In this document: positions 11,256-23,453 of the stretch, piece by piece
How the letters are laid out: each line of letters starts with the position of its first letter
How positions within the stretch are numbered: position 1 is the stretch's first letter
The notes under the pieces: generated by a model
Seen by the model: the letters and a program-made list of their open reading frames with translations, nothing else
Database searches by the model: none
Told to the model about the DNA's origin: nothing
From: Rotaria sp. Silwood1
Taxonomy: Eukaryota > Rotifera > Eurotatoria > Philodinida > Philodinidae
Direction of reading: 5' to 3'
DNA: 64,000 bases
Assembly: GCA_905250075.1 (NCBI GenBank)
Contig: CAJNOP010000015.1
Location: 555,149-619,148, forward strand
Position numbers and translations under genes: made by a program

Positions 11256-13569
11256 ATGTATGACTGATTGAGTGAATCATAAAAACGAACCAGATAGTTA
11301 ACTGAAATAATATGGATACCAAAAATAAAATTGATTAGAACTAACGAGATAATTGAAAAATATATGACAATATGTTTCAAAACAGTTGGATCATTTAAAT
11401 CTCTTGTTACCGATTTCAAATATTTTGTCAGCATAGCGGTATAACAATAATCAAAATTGTTCAAAACAAGAGTATTTCCTGTATTACATGATTGTAAAGA
11501 AATCACGACTCATGAACACTTAAAATACACTGTTAGTAGAGGTCAGGAGAAAATAAATTACAAAATCGTCATTTTTGTATTTCAATCTCTCTCTAATGAA
11601 TGTATATTTTTCTTTGCTTTCGAATATGCTGCACAACTCTTCTTTTGACTGACCGAAAAATAAATGTTACTATGCATATGATTGGTTGAGAATAACAATT
11701 AATGCGGATCATTCGAATTTAGTTTTTTAATACGTAGAAAAGTGATGTAAAAGAGAAAAATAAGGTAGGTTATGCTTCAATACTCGTTGTTCGGTAAAAA
11801 CAAGTTTTTCTTTTGTTTACGAAGTACTTCACAAGTGTACTTACTTTTTTGTTTTATTGCTGGTAAGCTTGTTCTTCTCTATTAACAATATTAAACATTA
11901 ATATATATAGAAGTCTAGATTTATTCCTTATTACTTTTTAATCATATAATGTTCTACAATGCGGTGCTTCTACAGAATGTGCAAGACCCTTATCTGTATG
12001 TACATTGTATCACATCCAGAAAACTCTGTTGGCATGAGGATGGTGCATATTTTGTAGAAGTACCTACCGCTTTTATCACTTATTCATGCAGGCATAAAAA
12101 ATGAAGAACTTTAATAGTTGCAAAAAAAACTTAACCATCAAATACATAAACTACCCATTCTGCGTTTAAACTAATCTCAAGAAATGAATTCGTTTAAATG
12201 CGTTAAATACATTAAAAGACGGGGAAAATAATGAGTGAGTTTTGAACATAATACTACTCATTCAGTACTATACGTGTGAAAATATGTTTTTTAGTTGATC
12301 TTTCCGTGTTAACAAACATTTTAGCTATTAAACTAAGGGAGAGAAATAGTACTTCATTATTCAACGTACTTTACCGTTCTTTAATGCACCTTGCCGTATT
12401 TACCTTATTTTAACCTTGTCTAATGTACTTTACAATAATTCACCTTACCTCATCGTGCTTTAACGTACTTTGCACTGTAATAAAATTCGAGATACTTCAA
12501 TGCATTTCGTTTTATTTTAGCGTCTTTTGAGGTTAAACTTTCTACTCATATCGAAATCACACTAATTGATAGAAGCTCATTATATAATCAGAAGGCATCA
12601 AATAAAGTACACTATTGAAGCCTCTAGTCGAACCATTCAACAATATACAAAACAGTGTATGCAAAGAAACTAAATTAAAGCAGACCAACTATCCGTATGG
12701 TTCCAACTAGCAAGTATTGCGTGACTAAAAAATTTATCAATCTCATTTCTTGATACAGGAAGAGTATTTTTGGAAATATTTTTTTTTTAATTTGAGCCAG
12801 AGGTTATCGAGACTGAGGAATTCGGATCTGTTATCGGTTTCTTAAAAGTCGTCACTCTTATGTCTGGATATCGAAAGAGTATTTCACGGAAATAAGGGTT
12901 TTTTGTATAAAGGTTGAGCGGTAGTAATCCAAGTTGATGAATTCGAATCTCTCGTCTTTTTCTCAAAATTTGTCACCATGATTTTTCTTTATAAATATTC
13001 ATGAAATATCTGTTTTCTTTGGAGAAAGTAGACCATGACTTTTGAGAAACCGAGAACAGAATTAGATTCTTCCATCTCAATTGTGTTTGGTAAAACTTTG
13101 ATAAAAAAATATTGCATACTTGTAGCACTCCTTCCTTACCGAAGAAATTTTAGTGATGAATTTTAAGAGAGTTTAGGAAAAGATTACGAAATTGAGGCAC
13201 TGATCAAAATTTGAATTTTTTGTTTTCTACATACATTCCAAAGGCCATCATATAAAAATTCTAAACCCAAATATTTAACTCATTATAATATTTTATTGCG
13301 AAGTTAGTCCAGTTCGAAATTTAGCTTTATCTACCTATTATACAGAAAATGGTAATATATTGACCTAAAAATGTGTACTAGGAATATAATTCAACAAGTT
13401 AGAGAAGTTTTTTCTACAACCTACCAAAATATAGAGCATGAAAAGATGCATTGCTCACTGAACTCGAAACATGTTTTTCAATTATGTGCTCATACGTACC
13501 AGTAACTATGTATTTCACAGATATTTTATATCGACAGCTTGATCATCAATATTTATCAATTGAATCATC
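11256..13569. other. Gene-free stretch upstream of the beta-helix gene
   Basis: AT-rich with no recognisable exon. It would contain the promoter of the beta-helix gene, but no clear TATA or initiator arrangement can be assigned. A TTTAACGTACTTT-like motif recurs loosely at 12360-12480. Confidence 0.35.
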
Positions 13570-15561
13570 ATGTCACTCTTGACTGTGATCGTCTTTTGCG
13601 CTACTATTTTTTATGCGCAAAGTACTACATACAATATTACTAATTCTACGACAAACTGGCAAACTATTTTGATTAATCTCAAAGCGGGTGACATTGCTAT
13701 CATGCGCTATGGCATCTATACAACATCGGGCACTGGCTACTTCCAGCTGACTCTGAACGGTACCCTCAACAGTCCGATTATCATCCAAGGTGCACCTAAT
13801 GAATCACGCCCGATTATTCAATGCCCTCAAGCTGGTGCGAGTGCTCAAAATGTTATGAATATTCAAGGTTCAAATTTCATGGTGAAAGGGATAGCATTTA
13901 CCAAAGGCTCAAGAGGAATCCGTGTTGGGCCGGCTGGTATGTAACTCGAAGTCTCTTAGTGTTCTTGTCTATCTCATTTTTTTGTCAAACTTAATATCTA
14001 GTTACAACCAATGCAATTTTTGATAATATTTACATTTACAACACTACTGGAACAGCATTTTCAGCCAACGATGCAGGTAATGAATATGTTAATATAACAT
14101 TACGAAACAGTGAAATAACAAATACAAACGCTTTAGGTGAGTATCGATTATGAATTGTCTCTTTTTTTGTACTGTCTTCCTACTGTTTTCACAAATGCAG
14201 CTAATACAACAGGTGAATGTGTTTATCTTGGATGTGCCGATGATACATGTCGAATTCGTGATTCAATCATTGACCACAACTATTGTCATGATACACTTGG
14301 TTCAGTAGGAGGATCGAGGGCTGGGTTCCAAGTCAAAGTAAACTTAGATTAATGTAGTTCTGTTGAAAAACTTTGTGTTTTTTTTAGACTGGATCATATA
14401 ATGTTATCATTCGTAATAATGTTTGTTACAAGGTAGTTGGACCTTGTATTGTTGTTTATGATGATTATGATCGTGGACGAAATTTGATTGATGGAAATTT
14501 GGCAATCAGTGCTGGAACAGCTGATCTCGGAATACAATGTACATCTGGAGCGACAATCACTAACAATATTGTGATTATCGCCAGTACGTATAAGATTTTA
14601 TTATGACAGCATCGATCGTGTTCTTTTGAATAGACTTGCCTAGAACCTTATAAATCAGATTTTGTTAGAATGATTGAGAGGAAAAGTTTTGACAGAAACC
14701 AAAACATTATCAAACATAAAGAACTTTTTTTCACATCTTGCCTGAAAGTCATTTTTGATTCGTCTTAAGACACACTGAGCGATAAGATCTTTGTTTTCGA
14801 AGACGAGTACATTGCTGGACAAAAATGAGAAAATTTAAGGCAATTTAAGTACGCACAACCAAAAACATTTGCTGATTTTTATTGATTATCGACTATTAGA
14901 TCTTGCCGGAATTGGTGTCATTCAGAATTCGATTTATCCTGCTATCAACTATATTCGAAATATAACGATTAGTCGAAATACTGTTTATATGTCTCAAGCG
15001 GATGCATGTCTTCGTCTTAATGGCGTTACAAATAAGAATATTACAATTTCCAACAATGTACTCTATTGTGGAAGTCAATTATCAATCAAAGCTACAAATG
15101 ATTTGACAGGTAAATTAAGATAAACACTAGCATGGTTTTTTCGAGGTATCTAACTTTTTTCTTGTTTTAGGTGCCTCAGTTTACAATAATGCTGTCAATG
15201 GTAGTATTAGTGCTACAGGCATTCAATCATGTGGAACATTCGCAATCTCTAACAATGTCTTCATCAATGCTACAGCCAATAATTTTTATCCAGCAGCAGG
15301 GTCTCCACTGATCAATAATGGTGCGAATCCATTTTATCAAGCTCTTTATGATTACAATGGAATGAGTAGATCCCTAGCAACACCAACCGTTGGCGCATAC
15401 GTAAGCATAACTGAAACTACTTTATTTAATCATTACTAATCCGTTGTTTCTCTGCTGTTTAGGAATATTCTACTACAAATAATTCTGGGTGTGCGACAAC
15501 GAATAATTTTAAATGTGGCTCATCCACAGCTAGTGTACCACAATATTCATTAATCTCTTGA
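13570..15561 (+). CDS. Secreted right-handed parallel beta-helix protein
   Basis: Seven exons (13570-13936, 14002-14136, 14201-14337, 14388-14583, 14900-15109, 15171-15400, 15463-15561) join in frame to about 457 residues. All introns are GT-AG; five are 50-65 nt and one is 316 nt. The first 18 or so residues form a signal peptide (LLTVIVFCATIFYA), so the product is predicted to be secreted. The rest consists of Asn/Ile/Val-rich rungs (for example ISRNTVYM, ITISNNVLYC, FAISNNVFIN), typical of a parallel beta-helix, and there are many N-glycosylation sites. Near the C-terminus are AGSPLINNG and VGAYEYS, a closing motif common in bacterial beta-helix proteins (GSPAIDAG...DIGAYE). Relatives include polysaccharide lyases and mannuronan epimerases. 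I cannot identify catalytic residues, so substrate and activity are unknown. An origin by horizontal transfer is likely. Confidence 0.85.
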
Positions 15562-16689
15562 ACATTGAGATGATCTTAGCCGAAACTTTAAACATTTTCA
15601 CTTTATTGCTATCTATATCAAACCTTACAAATAACTTTGCTTTTTTTATTTCATCTTTCTTTCATCTTTAATTAGTTTCTTTGTCTTCTCATTCTCTATA
15701 CTCATATATAACTTTGTAGTTTAAGTTAGTGCATCTATTTATTCCTTTTGAATATAAAGATTGTGTGCGACTACACCAAAACACATATAAATAGGCATAG
15801 ATACATATGTATTGAAGTACAAAAAAGGAAAGGAAGGAGAGTCTTAATAATCGTCAACCCTGGAAAACAACATCAAAAGAAAACAGTATTAATATTGACA
15901 AACAAAAACTTAATTATCATTCAATTCAATTGTTTTAATATTCATATTTATCAGAGCCTCTATTCTATTGAAATTCAAACATATTGTATCAAAGCCTCTT
16001 CATAAAAAGACTTGGAATCGATGTTGTCAAAAGCCTTTCTAGAAAAAAATAGACTTGAATTATTCTTTCAACCTTACATCATTTATGTGATATATATATA
16101 TAGATAACGATTATACTTAATTCATAGGTGCGCCAATTCTTTCTATTTAATAATATGATTGATTCACAAATATAAGGAATACATTTGAGTAAGCAGTATG
16201 TCTTTTGGATTTTTAAACAATAAACTCATGCTGTTTTTCTGCCGAAAATTTGTTTTAACTTCAAAGGCAAGGAATCAAGTTAAAATCAGTTGTTGAATTC
16301 TCAATGTTTTGAACATTTCTAACCAGTCACTGTGACAGAAATTTCGTTCCTTCACGAGTTTCTTTGTATTCATTCATTTATTTTGATATCATTGATTACT
16401 CATTACTATTATAATATATTTATAACGACTACTGGAAGAAGATCTGAAGTTAAGAACTAGTAATAAGAAGTTATTGCTACACACTATCGTACTAATTCAT
16501 TCTCGCATTTAGTATGACAAACTAGTCTTCGTATAAATTCAACAGCATAGTTAAATAGAAATTAAATGACTAATCCAACAGTATTAGTGAAAGTTTGGAG
16601 AAGGGGGAGGGGGGGGGGGGGGGGCTCGATTTGATGGTTTACCGAATTTCTACAGACATCCTTCTGATGATGTCGAACATTTTTTTTAA
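15562..16689. other. Intergenic DNA with a poly-G run
   Basis: This holds the 3' end of the beta-helix gene and then AT-rich sequence with no gene seen. A run of 16 G at 16609-16624, just after AAGGGGGA, is striking in this composition. Confidence 0.5.
16609..16624. repeat. Homopolymer G16 tract
   Basis: Sixteen consecutive G bases preceded by AGGGGGA. It could form a G-quadruplex or mark a length-variable site. Its exact length may also be a sequencing or assembly artefact. Confidence 0.9.
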
Positions 16690-17642
16690 GGAAGTGGCTA
16701 TGTGCACTCAGGTAGGTATTATCAAAAAATTACTAAATATTGAGTTATGTTATAGCCATATATGTTCTTTATAATTCTTATAATTAAAATTTATCAATTG
16801 ATTAACAATTTTGCTCTATTTAGTCTTTATTGAATTCAAATAAAATACAAAGGAAGTATTACAATCAAAATAATATAAACGAGAAAGTTAATGGAAGTAA
16901 AAATCGACTGATTTACAAATATTTCTAGCAGATACTCTCTTAAATTTTTCAAGGAAATAGTTGTATTTTCATTATTTTTAATATAACTAGCATTAATCAG
17001 ATAAAAATATCTTTTTATAAAACAATAATGAGAAAATTTTCTTTTACATTCGTTTCTGATTGTATCTCTAATTTTGACAGCTATTTTTTCTCATCTTGAA
17101 AGAATCTCAGTTTAGAATCTTGTTTTAATTCTTATTCTTTAGTGAGGATTAATCAATGGGTCGTAAAAAAAGGATATCTCGTTCCAGATTAAAAGCTAAT
17201 TGGAATTTTATGTTTTTTTTAATTTCCCATTTTGTAAGCTAATTAATCAAGAAAACGTAGAATCTTTCGTTCTATAAATTATCAATAGAGAAAGAAGGCA
17301 CAATTAATAGAGAAGAAACACACTGGCATCGATATAGTTTCCGTCCGATTTATTGAAAATAATAAAATGCAACCATTTCGTTCAAAATCTAAGAGATCAA
17401 GCGCTAGAAATATGTTCTAAATGAGTTGATTTTTATTTGAATTAACTTTTTCTTTTATAGTTGTTTGATATTAATACTTGTTTTATACTCTATTTGAATT
17501 TAACAACAAATAAACAGAGTAAAATTATGAATAAATTAATAAATTTTACTCATGTTAATTATGAAATACATATATGGCTATAATATATCTCAATATTTAG
17601 TAACTAGTTGATAATACCTACTTGAGTGCACATAGCCACTTC
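16690..17642. mobile_element. Non-autonomous DNA transposon with about 80-bp TIRs
   Basis: The left end GGAAGTGGCTATGTGCACTC (16690) and the right end, read on the other strand, GAAGTGGCTATGTGCACTC (to 17642), match over about 80 bp, through TAGGTATTATCAA, ACTAAATATTGAG and TTATAGCCATATATG. Both sides are flanked by TTTTTTTTAA (16680-16689 and 17643-17652), a possible 10-bp target duplication, although it is low-complexity. A duplication of 9-10 bp with long TIRs would suit a Mutator-like (MULE) element. The 790-bp interior is AT-rich and non-coding. Confidence 0.75.
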
Positions 17643-17652
17643 TTTTTTTTAA

Positions 17653-18137
17653 TAATAGCATTAAGAATATTACGAAAGCTAATGCTGAATCGAATAACCA
17701 TAAAATTCTGGGAACTGTCCATGGTGAATCAACGTAATCAGTTGGATGATGGTTCAATAACAATGAACATAATTTTTAAAAACGATCAGATTTCGAAATG
17801 CATTTTCGAAATCGTTATTTTTCAGCCATAATGGTTCATAAAAAATCCGAAAGATTAAAGCAACGAACACATTTATATGATGCACCAGTTATAGAATGAG
17901 GTATGGTTGTAGAGAAGATACACAGCCATACTTACATTCCATATCCACGCTCCTTAAGATTTTCAAATGATTCCTGTGCTACCTATTATTCTTTGCAGAT
18001 TATCAAGTACGAAATAAAACCTTTCGAAGAGAAAGTGTAGATGATAATATGTGTCGAACAAGGTGTGCACTTTTTTGTTTGCAAACACCTGTATGTATTT
18101 TTTTTCTAATTTATTATGATGAATATTTATTTACAAA
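17653..18137. other. Intergenic DNA 3' of VPS72
   Basis: About 480 bp between the TIR element and the VPS72 stop codon. No gene was seen. Confidence 0.4.
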
Positions 18138-19484
18138 TTAACGAAGAATATTTAGATTAACATCTTTCTGAGCATCGATTAAAACTGATGTTGTTCGTTT
18201 TTGCTTTTTCATTTCTTCTGCATAAATACGTCGAAGAATTTTAAATGCTTCTAATGTAGCATAAGGCATTTGTGTTATTGGATCAAAATATTGTGCTGGC
18301 ATTCCTGTTATTGGGCATAAACGACGATAATGATGATTGGATGAATTTAATTTTGAAAATGTTTCATTATATGTTTGAATATGTGTAAATGAAACAAATG
18401 TACGTGAACATCGTTCCGGTATAGATTCAATTTGATAACTTTCATCAAGTAGATCATTCCATTGATCATTTGGTTCATTTAAAATTGTCATTGAACTTGT
18501 ACAAATACGCGGACATTCTTGTATTAATTTCATACGTTTTATTTCTTTTTTCTTTAATTCAATTTGTTGATATGCCTCTGAAAAATTATTAAGAAAATCG
18601 TTTTCATTTTTATTTTTTCAGGAAATAAAAATTTACCTAACGATTCAAGATTAATTTCCTCTAAACAAAGAACAAAAGAAAAGATTAAATTTGATTTAGA
18701 ATATTTCATTTTACCAGTTATTTTAGCTTCTTCAAGTAATTCTTCTTGTGTAAGTTTTCTTACTTCTCGAGTATTTCTTAATGATGCAACACCTTTGAGA
18801 TAATCACGGCGTTCTTGTCGTTCTTTTTGTCTTTTTTCAAGTTCAACTCGTTTAACACTAGTTGATTTACGTAATGTTTTAGCCTCTGAATCGAATGAAA
18901 AAGAAAAAGATTTATAATTTTTTTTTTTTTCAAAAAAATTATAATTTACCAATTTTCGGTGCATTTTCTTTCTTCTGTTGTTGTCGAATTAATTTTGATT
19001 CTCCTGCTTCTTCTTGTTCTTCTTTTTTTTTAGCTTTTAACTATAAAAAAATACATGAACAAATAAAAAAACTAGAAGAAATTTCTTTACTTCTTGTTGA
19101 AGACTTTGTGCTTGGTATATAATCTTTTTTCTTTTACGTTTTGTTGTGCCATCATCATCACTATCTTCATCAGTTTTTCGCTTTTTATTTGTATCTATTT
19201 GTTCTTGTTCATCTTCGCCTTGCTGTTGTTCTTCATCATCTTGATCAAAATCTGAATCTACAACATCTTCTTCAGATTCTTCCGAACGATAATCATTATC
19301 TTCTTCTTCCTTAAAAAAATATAAATTTAAAATAATCTAATAAAAAGTAAGTTCTTCTTACATCAAGAAAACCACCATAAGCTGTACCATAAAATTCATC
19401 ATCTGGATCCTCTTGTTGTTCGAGTAAACGCTTTAGACGATTGCCAGCAGTTTGACGACGTTCTCTCTCAAGAGCAAATGTCAT
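18138..19484 (-). CDS. VPS72: Vacuolar protein sorting-associated protein 72 / YL1
   Basis: Six exons (19362-19484, 19091-19309, 18950-19040, 18715-18885, 18637-18660, 18138-18577) give about 355 residues, against about 364 in human. YL1/VPS72 is the H2A.Z-H2B chaperone subunit of the nuclear SRCAP and TIP60/p400 remodelling complexes. The N-terminus has the conserved TAGNRL and DEFYGTAYGGF segment followed by a long acidic Glu/Asp tract, which is the H2A.Z-binding region. Next come Lys/Arg-rich coiled sequence and LTQEELLEEAKIT. The C-terminal YL1_C domain (about residues 264-325) carries RCSRTFVSF, CPITGMPAQYFDP and PYATLEAFK. Exon 5 is only 24 nt. An acceptor-like TATTTCAG lies 12 nt upstream of the ATG. 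The gene is head to head with RAD51. Confidence 0.95.
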
Positions 19485-20368
19485 ATTTTTTTGTTTCTGA
19501 AATATATAGTTCTGTTTTGTATATTGAAAATAAAGAATTATACTCTAGGTTTAATTAAACTCTGTTAGATGTAAATGAAAGGTTAACTTCAATGTAAAAG
19601 TATACAATATATCATTGAATGAAAATTTTGCTTATTCTCAGCAGGAATAATCAAAAATTAACAAATCATAATAGAAGACTCAGAATTTTGAGATATGTGA
19701 GGAAATTATTATTTTAGCTAGACATGAATATTTCGATTATTGTTCATGTTCTGAAATTTCATCAATCATATTACCTTAATTGAATATTAACTTTCTTTCA
19801 AAAAAAAAGGATTGATTCTATGGTCTAATCGCTGAGAGTGAATGATGAACTTTAATTAATCGAACACAAACACTGAAATTGAATTGAACGAAAACTAAAT
19901 TCATACTAAAGCTAAACACTAGACCTCATCAAATTGTAAACCTACCTACATCTAAAATTCTTGTCTAGTTTTATAAAAGATTAATCTTACTAATGAATCA
20001 TATATGCAATTCGAACTAATTGACTGATTTCTTTGTAAGACAAATCTTTTATGAATAATAGATACTTTACTAATATAACTCTCATATCAAGCAATGTCAT
20101 ATCATTACATAAAAATATAAATTAAACACTATATTCAATTAATTTTAAATTGAATGTATTGTATATTTCAAACTGACATTTGGTAAAATTCGGACTTTGA
20201 AATATAAACCAATCAAATTATTCTATGTCGTATAATAAATGACATCTAGAACGTCATTTGATTCATTTTTAGTTCTTGTCTTATTGGTCATAATCTTTCT
20301 TAAAGAACGAACTGAACACAAAGGTTTTTTTTTTATTTCATATCATTTCTTTTTTTTTTTTGATCGAA
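19485..20368. promoter_or_regulatory. Shared upstream region of VPS72 and RAD51
   Basis: An 884-bp interval separates two divergent start codons, so it must hold both promoters and possibly a bidirectional one. I find no definite TATA box or initiator. A candidate 5' UTR acceptor for VPS72 sits at 19497-19498. The region is AT-rich and gene-free. Confidence 0.4.
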
Positions 20369-21785
20369 ATGCCTCCAAAAACAAAAACTCGAGAATCAAT
20401 AGTTGAAAAAGAAAAAGAAACAACTTTATTAACGGAAGCACCAACAGCCGTTACTGCTGCACTTCAAGTCAATGATAGTGTATCAACGGATTGTGAATCT
20501 GGTGGACCTACACCAATAACTAAATTAGACAAATCATGTGGTATTGGTAACGCAGATCTAAAAAAATTACAAGAAGCTGGATTTTGTACTGTTGAATCTA
20601 TTGCTTTTGCACCGAGAAAAAGTCTTCTAGCTGTAAAAGGTATAAGTGATGCAAAAGCTGATAAATTAGCGGTAAGTTTTATATTGAAGTCGAAAACAAA
20701 ACCAGAAATTGAAAATTTTTGTTTTAGGCTGAAGCAGCAAAACTTGTTCCAATGGGTTTTACAACAGCTACAGAATATCATCAAAAGCGTTCAGAAATTA
20801 TTCAATTAACAACTGGTTCAAGAGAACTTGATAAACAGTTACAAGGTGGTTTTGAAACAGGTTCTATTACAGAATTATATGGTGAATATCGTTGTGGTAA
20901 AACACAATTATGTCATCAAGTTGCTGTTACTTGTCAAGTAATTTTTTTTTCAAAGCATGTTTGTTTGTTTTAAATCTTTCTTGAGTTTTAGTTACCAATT
21001 GATATGGGTGGTGGTGAAGGTAAAGCAATATATATTGATACAGAAGGTTCATTTCGTCCTGAACGTTTATTGGCTATTGCTGAACGATATGGTCTTTCTG
21101 GTCAAGACGTTTTAGATAATATTGCCTATGCACGTGCTTATAATACAGATCATCAAATACAGTTATTATATATGGCAACAGCTATGATGTGTGAATCAAG
21201 GTAGAAGCAAAACAAAAACAATGTTTATTATTTAACATCAAGAAACTTTTTTTCTCAATGTAGATATGCAGTATTAATTGTTGATAGTGCTACATCATTA
21301 TTTCGAACGGATTATTCAGGTCGTGGTGAATTAGCTGCAAGACAAATGCAATTAGCCAAATTTATGCGCATGTTATTACGTATTACAGATGAGGTTTGAT
21401 TGTCATATTTCATAAAATGATTTGAATTAGTTTGTTTTAATTTAGTTTGGTGTTGCAGTAATACTTACAAATCAAGTCGTTGCTCAAGTTGATGGTCAAG
21501 CTATGTATGGTGATCAAAAGAAACCTATTGGTGGTAATGTTATGGCTCATGCATCTACAACACGGTAAGTATTCTTATTTTTTTTATTTCACTTTAGTTA
21601 GTTTATGTTTGATTCTGTTTTTGTTTTGTTTTGTTTTGTTTTGTTGTAGACTTTATTTAAAAAAAGGCAAAGGTGATTCACGTATATGTCATGTTGCTGA
21701 TAGTCCCTGTTTACCGGAAACTGATGCCGTATTTGCTATTGGTCCAGAAGGAATTGTGGATGCAGCACCGAAAGATCTTTGCTGA
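20369..21785 (+). CDS. RAD51: DNA repair recombinase RAD51
   Basis: Six exons (20369-20671, 20728-20937, 20992-21200, 21264-21393, 21446-21564, 21650-21785) encode about 368 residues, against 339 in human. RAD51 forms the nuclear filament on single-stranded DNA that carries out strand exchange in double-strand-break repair. Visible parts are an extended N-terminus, the helix-hairpin-helix domain ([11 protein letters not shown]), the FTTA oligomerisation motif (112-115), Walker A GEYRCGKT (153-160), Walker B LIVD (245-248) and loop 2 (about 295-315). Oddities: Walker A has Cys where Thr is usual; loop 2 has Tyr for the DNA-contacting Phe and appears one residue short; the Tyr before DSPCLPE is Ala; and the C-terminus is slightly extended. 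The first ATG is used because the upstream in-frame TTG is not a plausible start. A polyadenylation signal AATAAA is at 21942. Confidence 0.96.
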
Positions 21786-23453
21786 GTGTATATATGTATA
21801 AGATTTTCATTTGAATTATTTATTGTATTCTTCTTATTAAAGGAGAGTTGTGAGAGATAAGATTGAAGTATATGAAGCTGTTACGTTTATTTAATAATGT
21901 CTTATTCTTTTGTTTAAAACGATTGATAATTAGATTTTGAAAATAAAGATTTTATATTGATGAAACAAATAAAACTACTGAAATCAGAGTTGCTTTTTTT
22001 TCTTTAATGCTCCGCAAACCAAATTACTCAAAGGAAAATCAGCATGATTTTCCACTTCTAAATTTTTTATTGCGTTGCGCATTGCTTTCTGAATTATATC
22101 AAATTTTAACAATTTGATCAAATTGGGTATAATGAAAGTGAAACGAAGTTTTAGTGTGGTACAACGAATTTGAACAAAACTTTGGAAGTCTCTCATTAAA
22201 AGCTTAAAAACAACTGAAGAATTTGATATACGAAAGCTAAATATTACAGTAGATGATTTAGGTAATATTGACAAACATTTTTGTATGTATCTAAGATGGA
22301 TCAAAGCTCGCAATATCAAAATATGCACAAATAACATTGATGATGAATAGTAGACAAAACACCATACGACCATTAGAGAGAACATTACTTTTAAAACTAT
22401 TGATGCAAACAGTTTTTGCATGAAATAAAAATGTATTTGTTTGCATTGATCAGAAATTTTACGAGTTTACTACCATGAGAAATCACTACAAGGGAAAGAA
22501 GCTTGACAATAGATAATAAGAATAGTAAAAGTTCTAGCTGGTAACATACTTTGCGGAGAATAACTAATAAATGAATGGTTTCTGTATAGCTTTGAAAGAC
22601 ATTCTCCCTCTTGAACAGATTTAAACAAAAGCTATGTAAATAGTCTTGATTCAAAAGCGTTTTATCAGTTGGAAAACTTTTCTCATCAGAATTTTTACTA
22701 TATTTATGTCACTACTACTTCTTTAGACTTTCAGAATATCAACGTCATTATATCTTCTATTCTGGACCAATCCAAGAGTCAATTCTAGTAAATCCAAAGA
22801 CATTTTCAAACATTTGAAATATAAATAAAATCATCGGATTCGAAAATATATGAAAAATCATCTGAGATTTCTTACAAGACATTTCGATAGGTATCTTCAT
22901 GAATGTCAAAGAAATATTTTTTCTTTTCAATAAATTTTATTTCACAATTTAATCTTTCTTTAAAATAAAGGCTCCTACAATGAGAAAACCCTATCGGTAA
23001 ATTTTCCATATAAATTTTTTTTTCTGACTCAATTCGATTCCTGAGTAGATACAATATCAATGATTTATTTTCTCAATAGACAACAGAACTTTGAGAAGCA
23101 GAAAAAAACAACTCTCCATCATACTAATGCATATATAATCATTGAATCGTCAAGAAAACTAATTATATAAAAAAATTTTTCTACGAACTGCTTTAGAGAG
23201 AAACGGATGGTAAACGATGATTTTATTTTCCTCAAAAATTGTGTAAATTATTTTTTTTTCAATTAAGAATATAAGTTGTGCAAGAATTGAAGTAGGCGTG
23301 CTCTTATGAAATACTTAAGAAAAAATGAATTTTAAGAAAAGGTGCATAGCGACACATGGGTAGTTTTGACAAGTAAATAATGACTATAATATAATTTTTC
23401 TTATTCAATATCGTCTATTCTTGACTCCAATAAGCAGCTTTTTTCTTCATACA
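21786..23453. other. Intergenic DNA between RAD51 and GPCR 1
   Basis: This holds the RAD51 3' UTR and AT-rich sequence. A 145-codon minus-strand open frame at 21984-22421 is long for this composition but has no recognisable domain. Confidence 0.4.
21942..21947 (+). terminator. Polyadenylation signal of RAD51
   Basis: AATAAA occurs 157 nt after the RAD51 stop codon in TTGAAAATAAAGATTTTA. It is the first such hexamer downstream. Confidence 0.5.

Noticed and set aside
21984-22421. 145-residue minus-strand open frame 3' of RAD51
   Set aside because: Long for this composition, but mostly hydrophobic and basic residues, no recognisable motif, no splice context and within a 3' flank. I could not support it as a gene.
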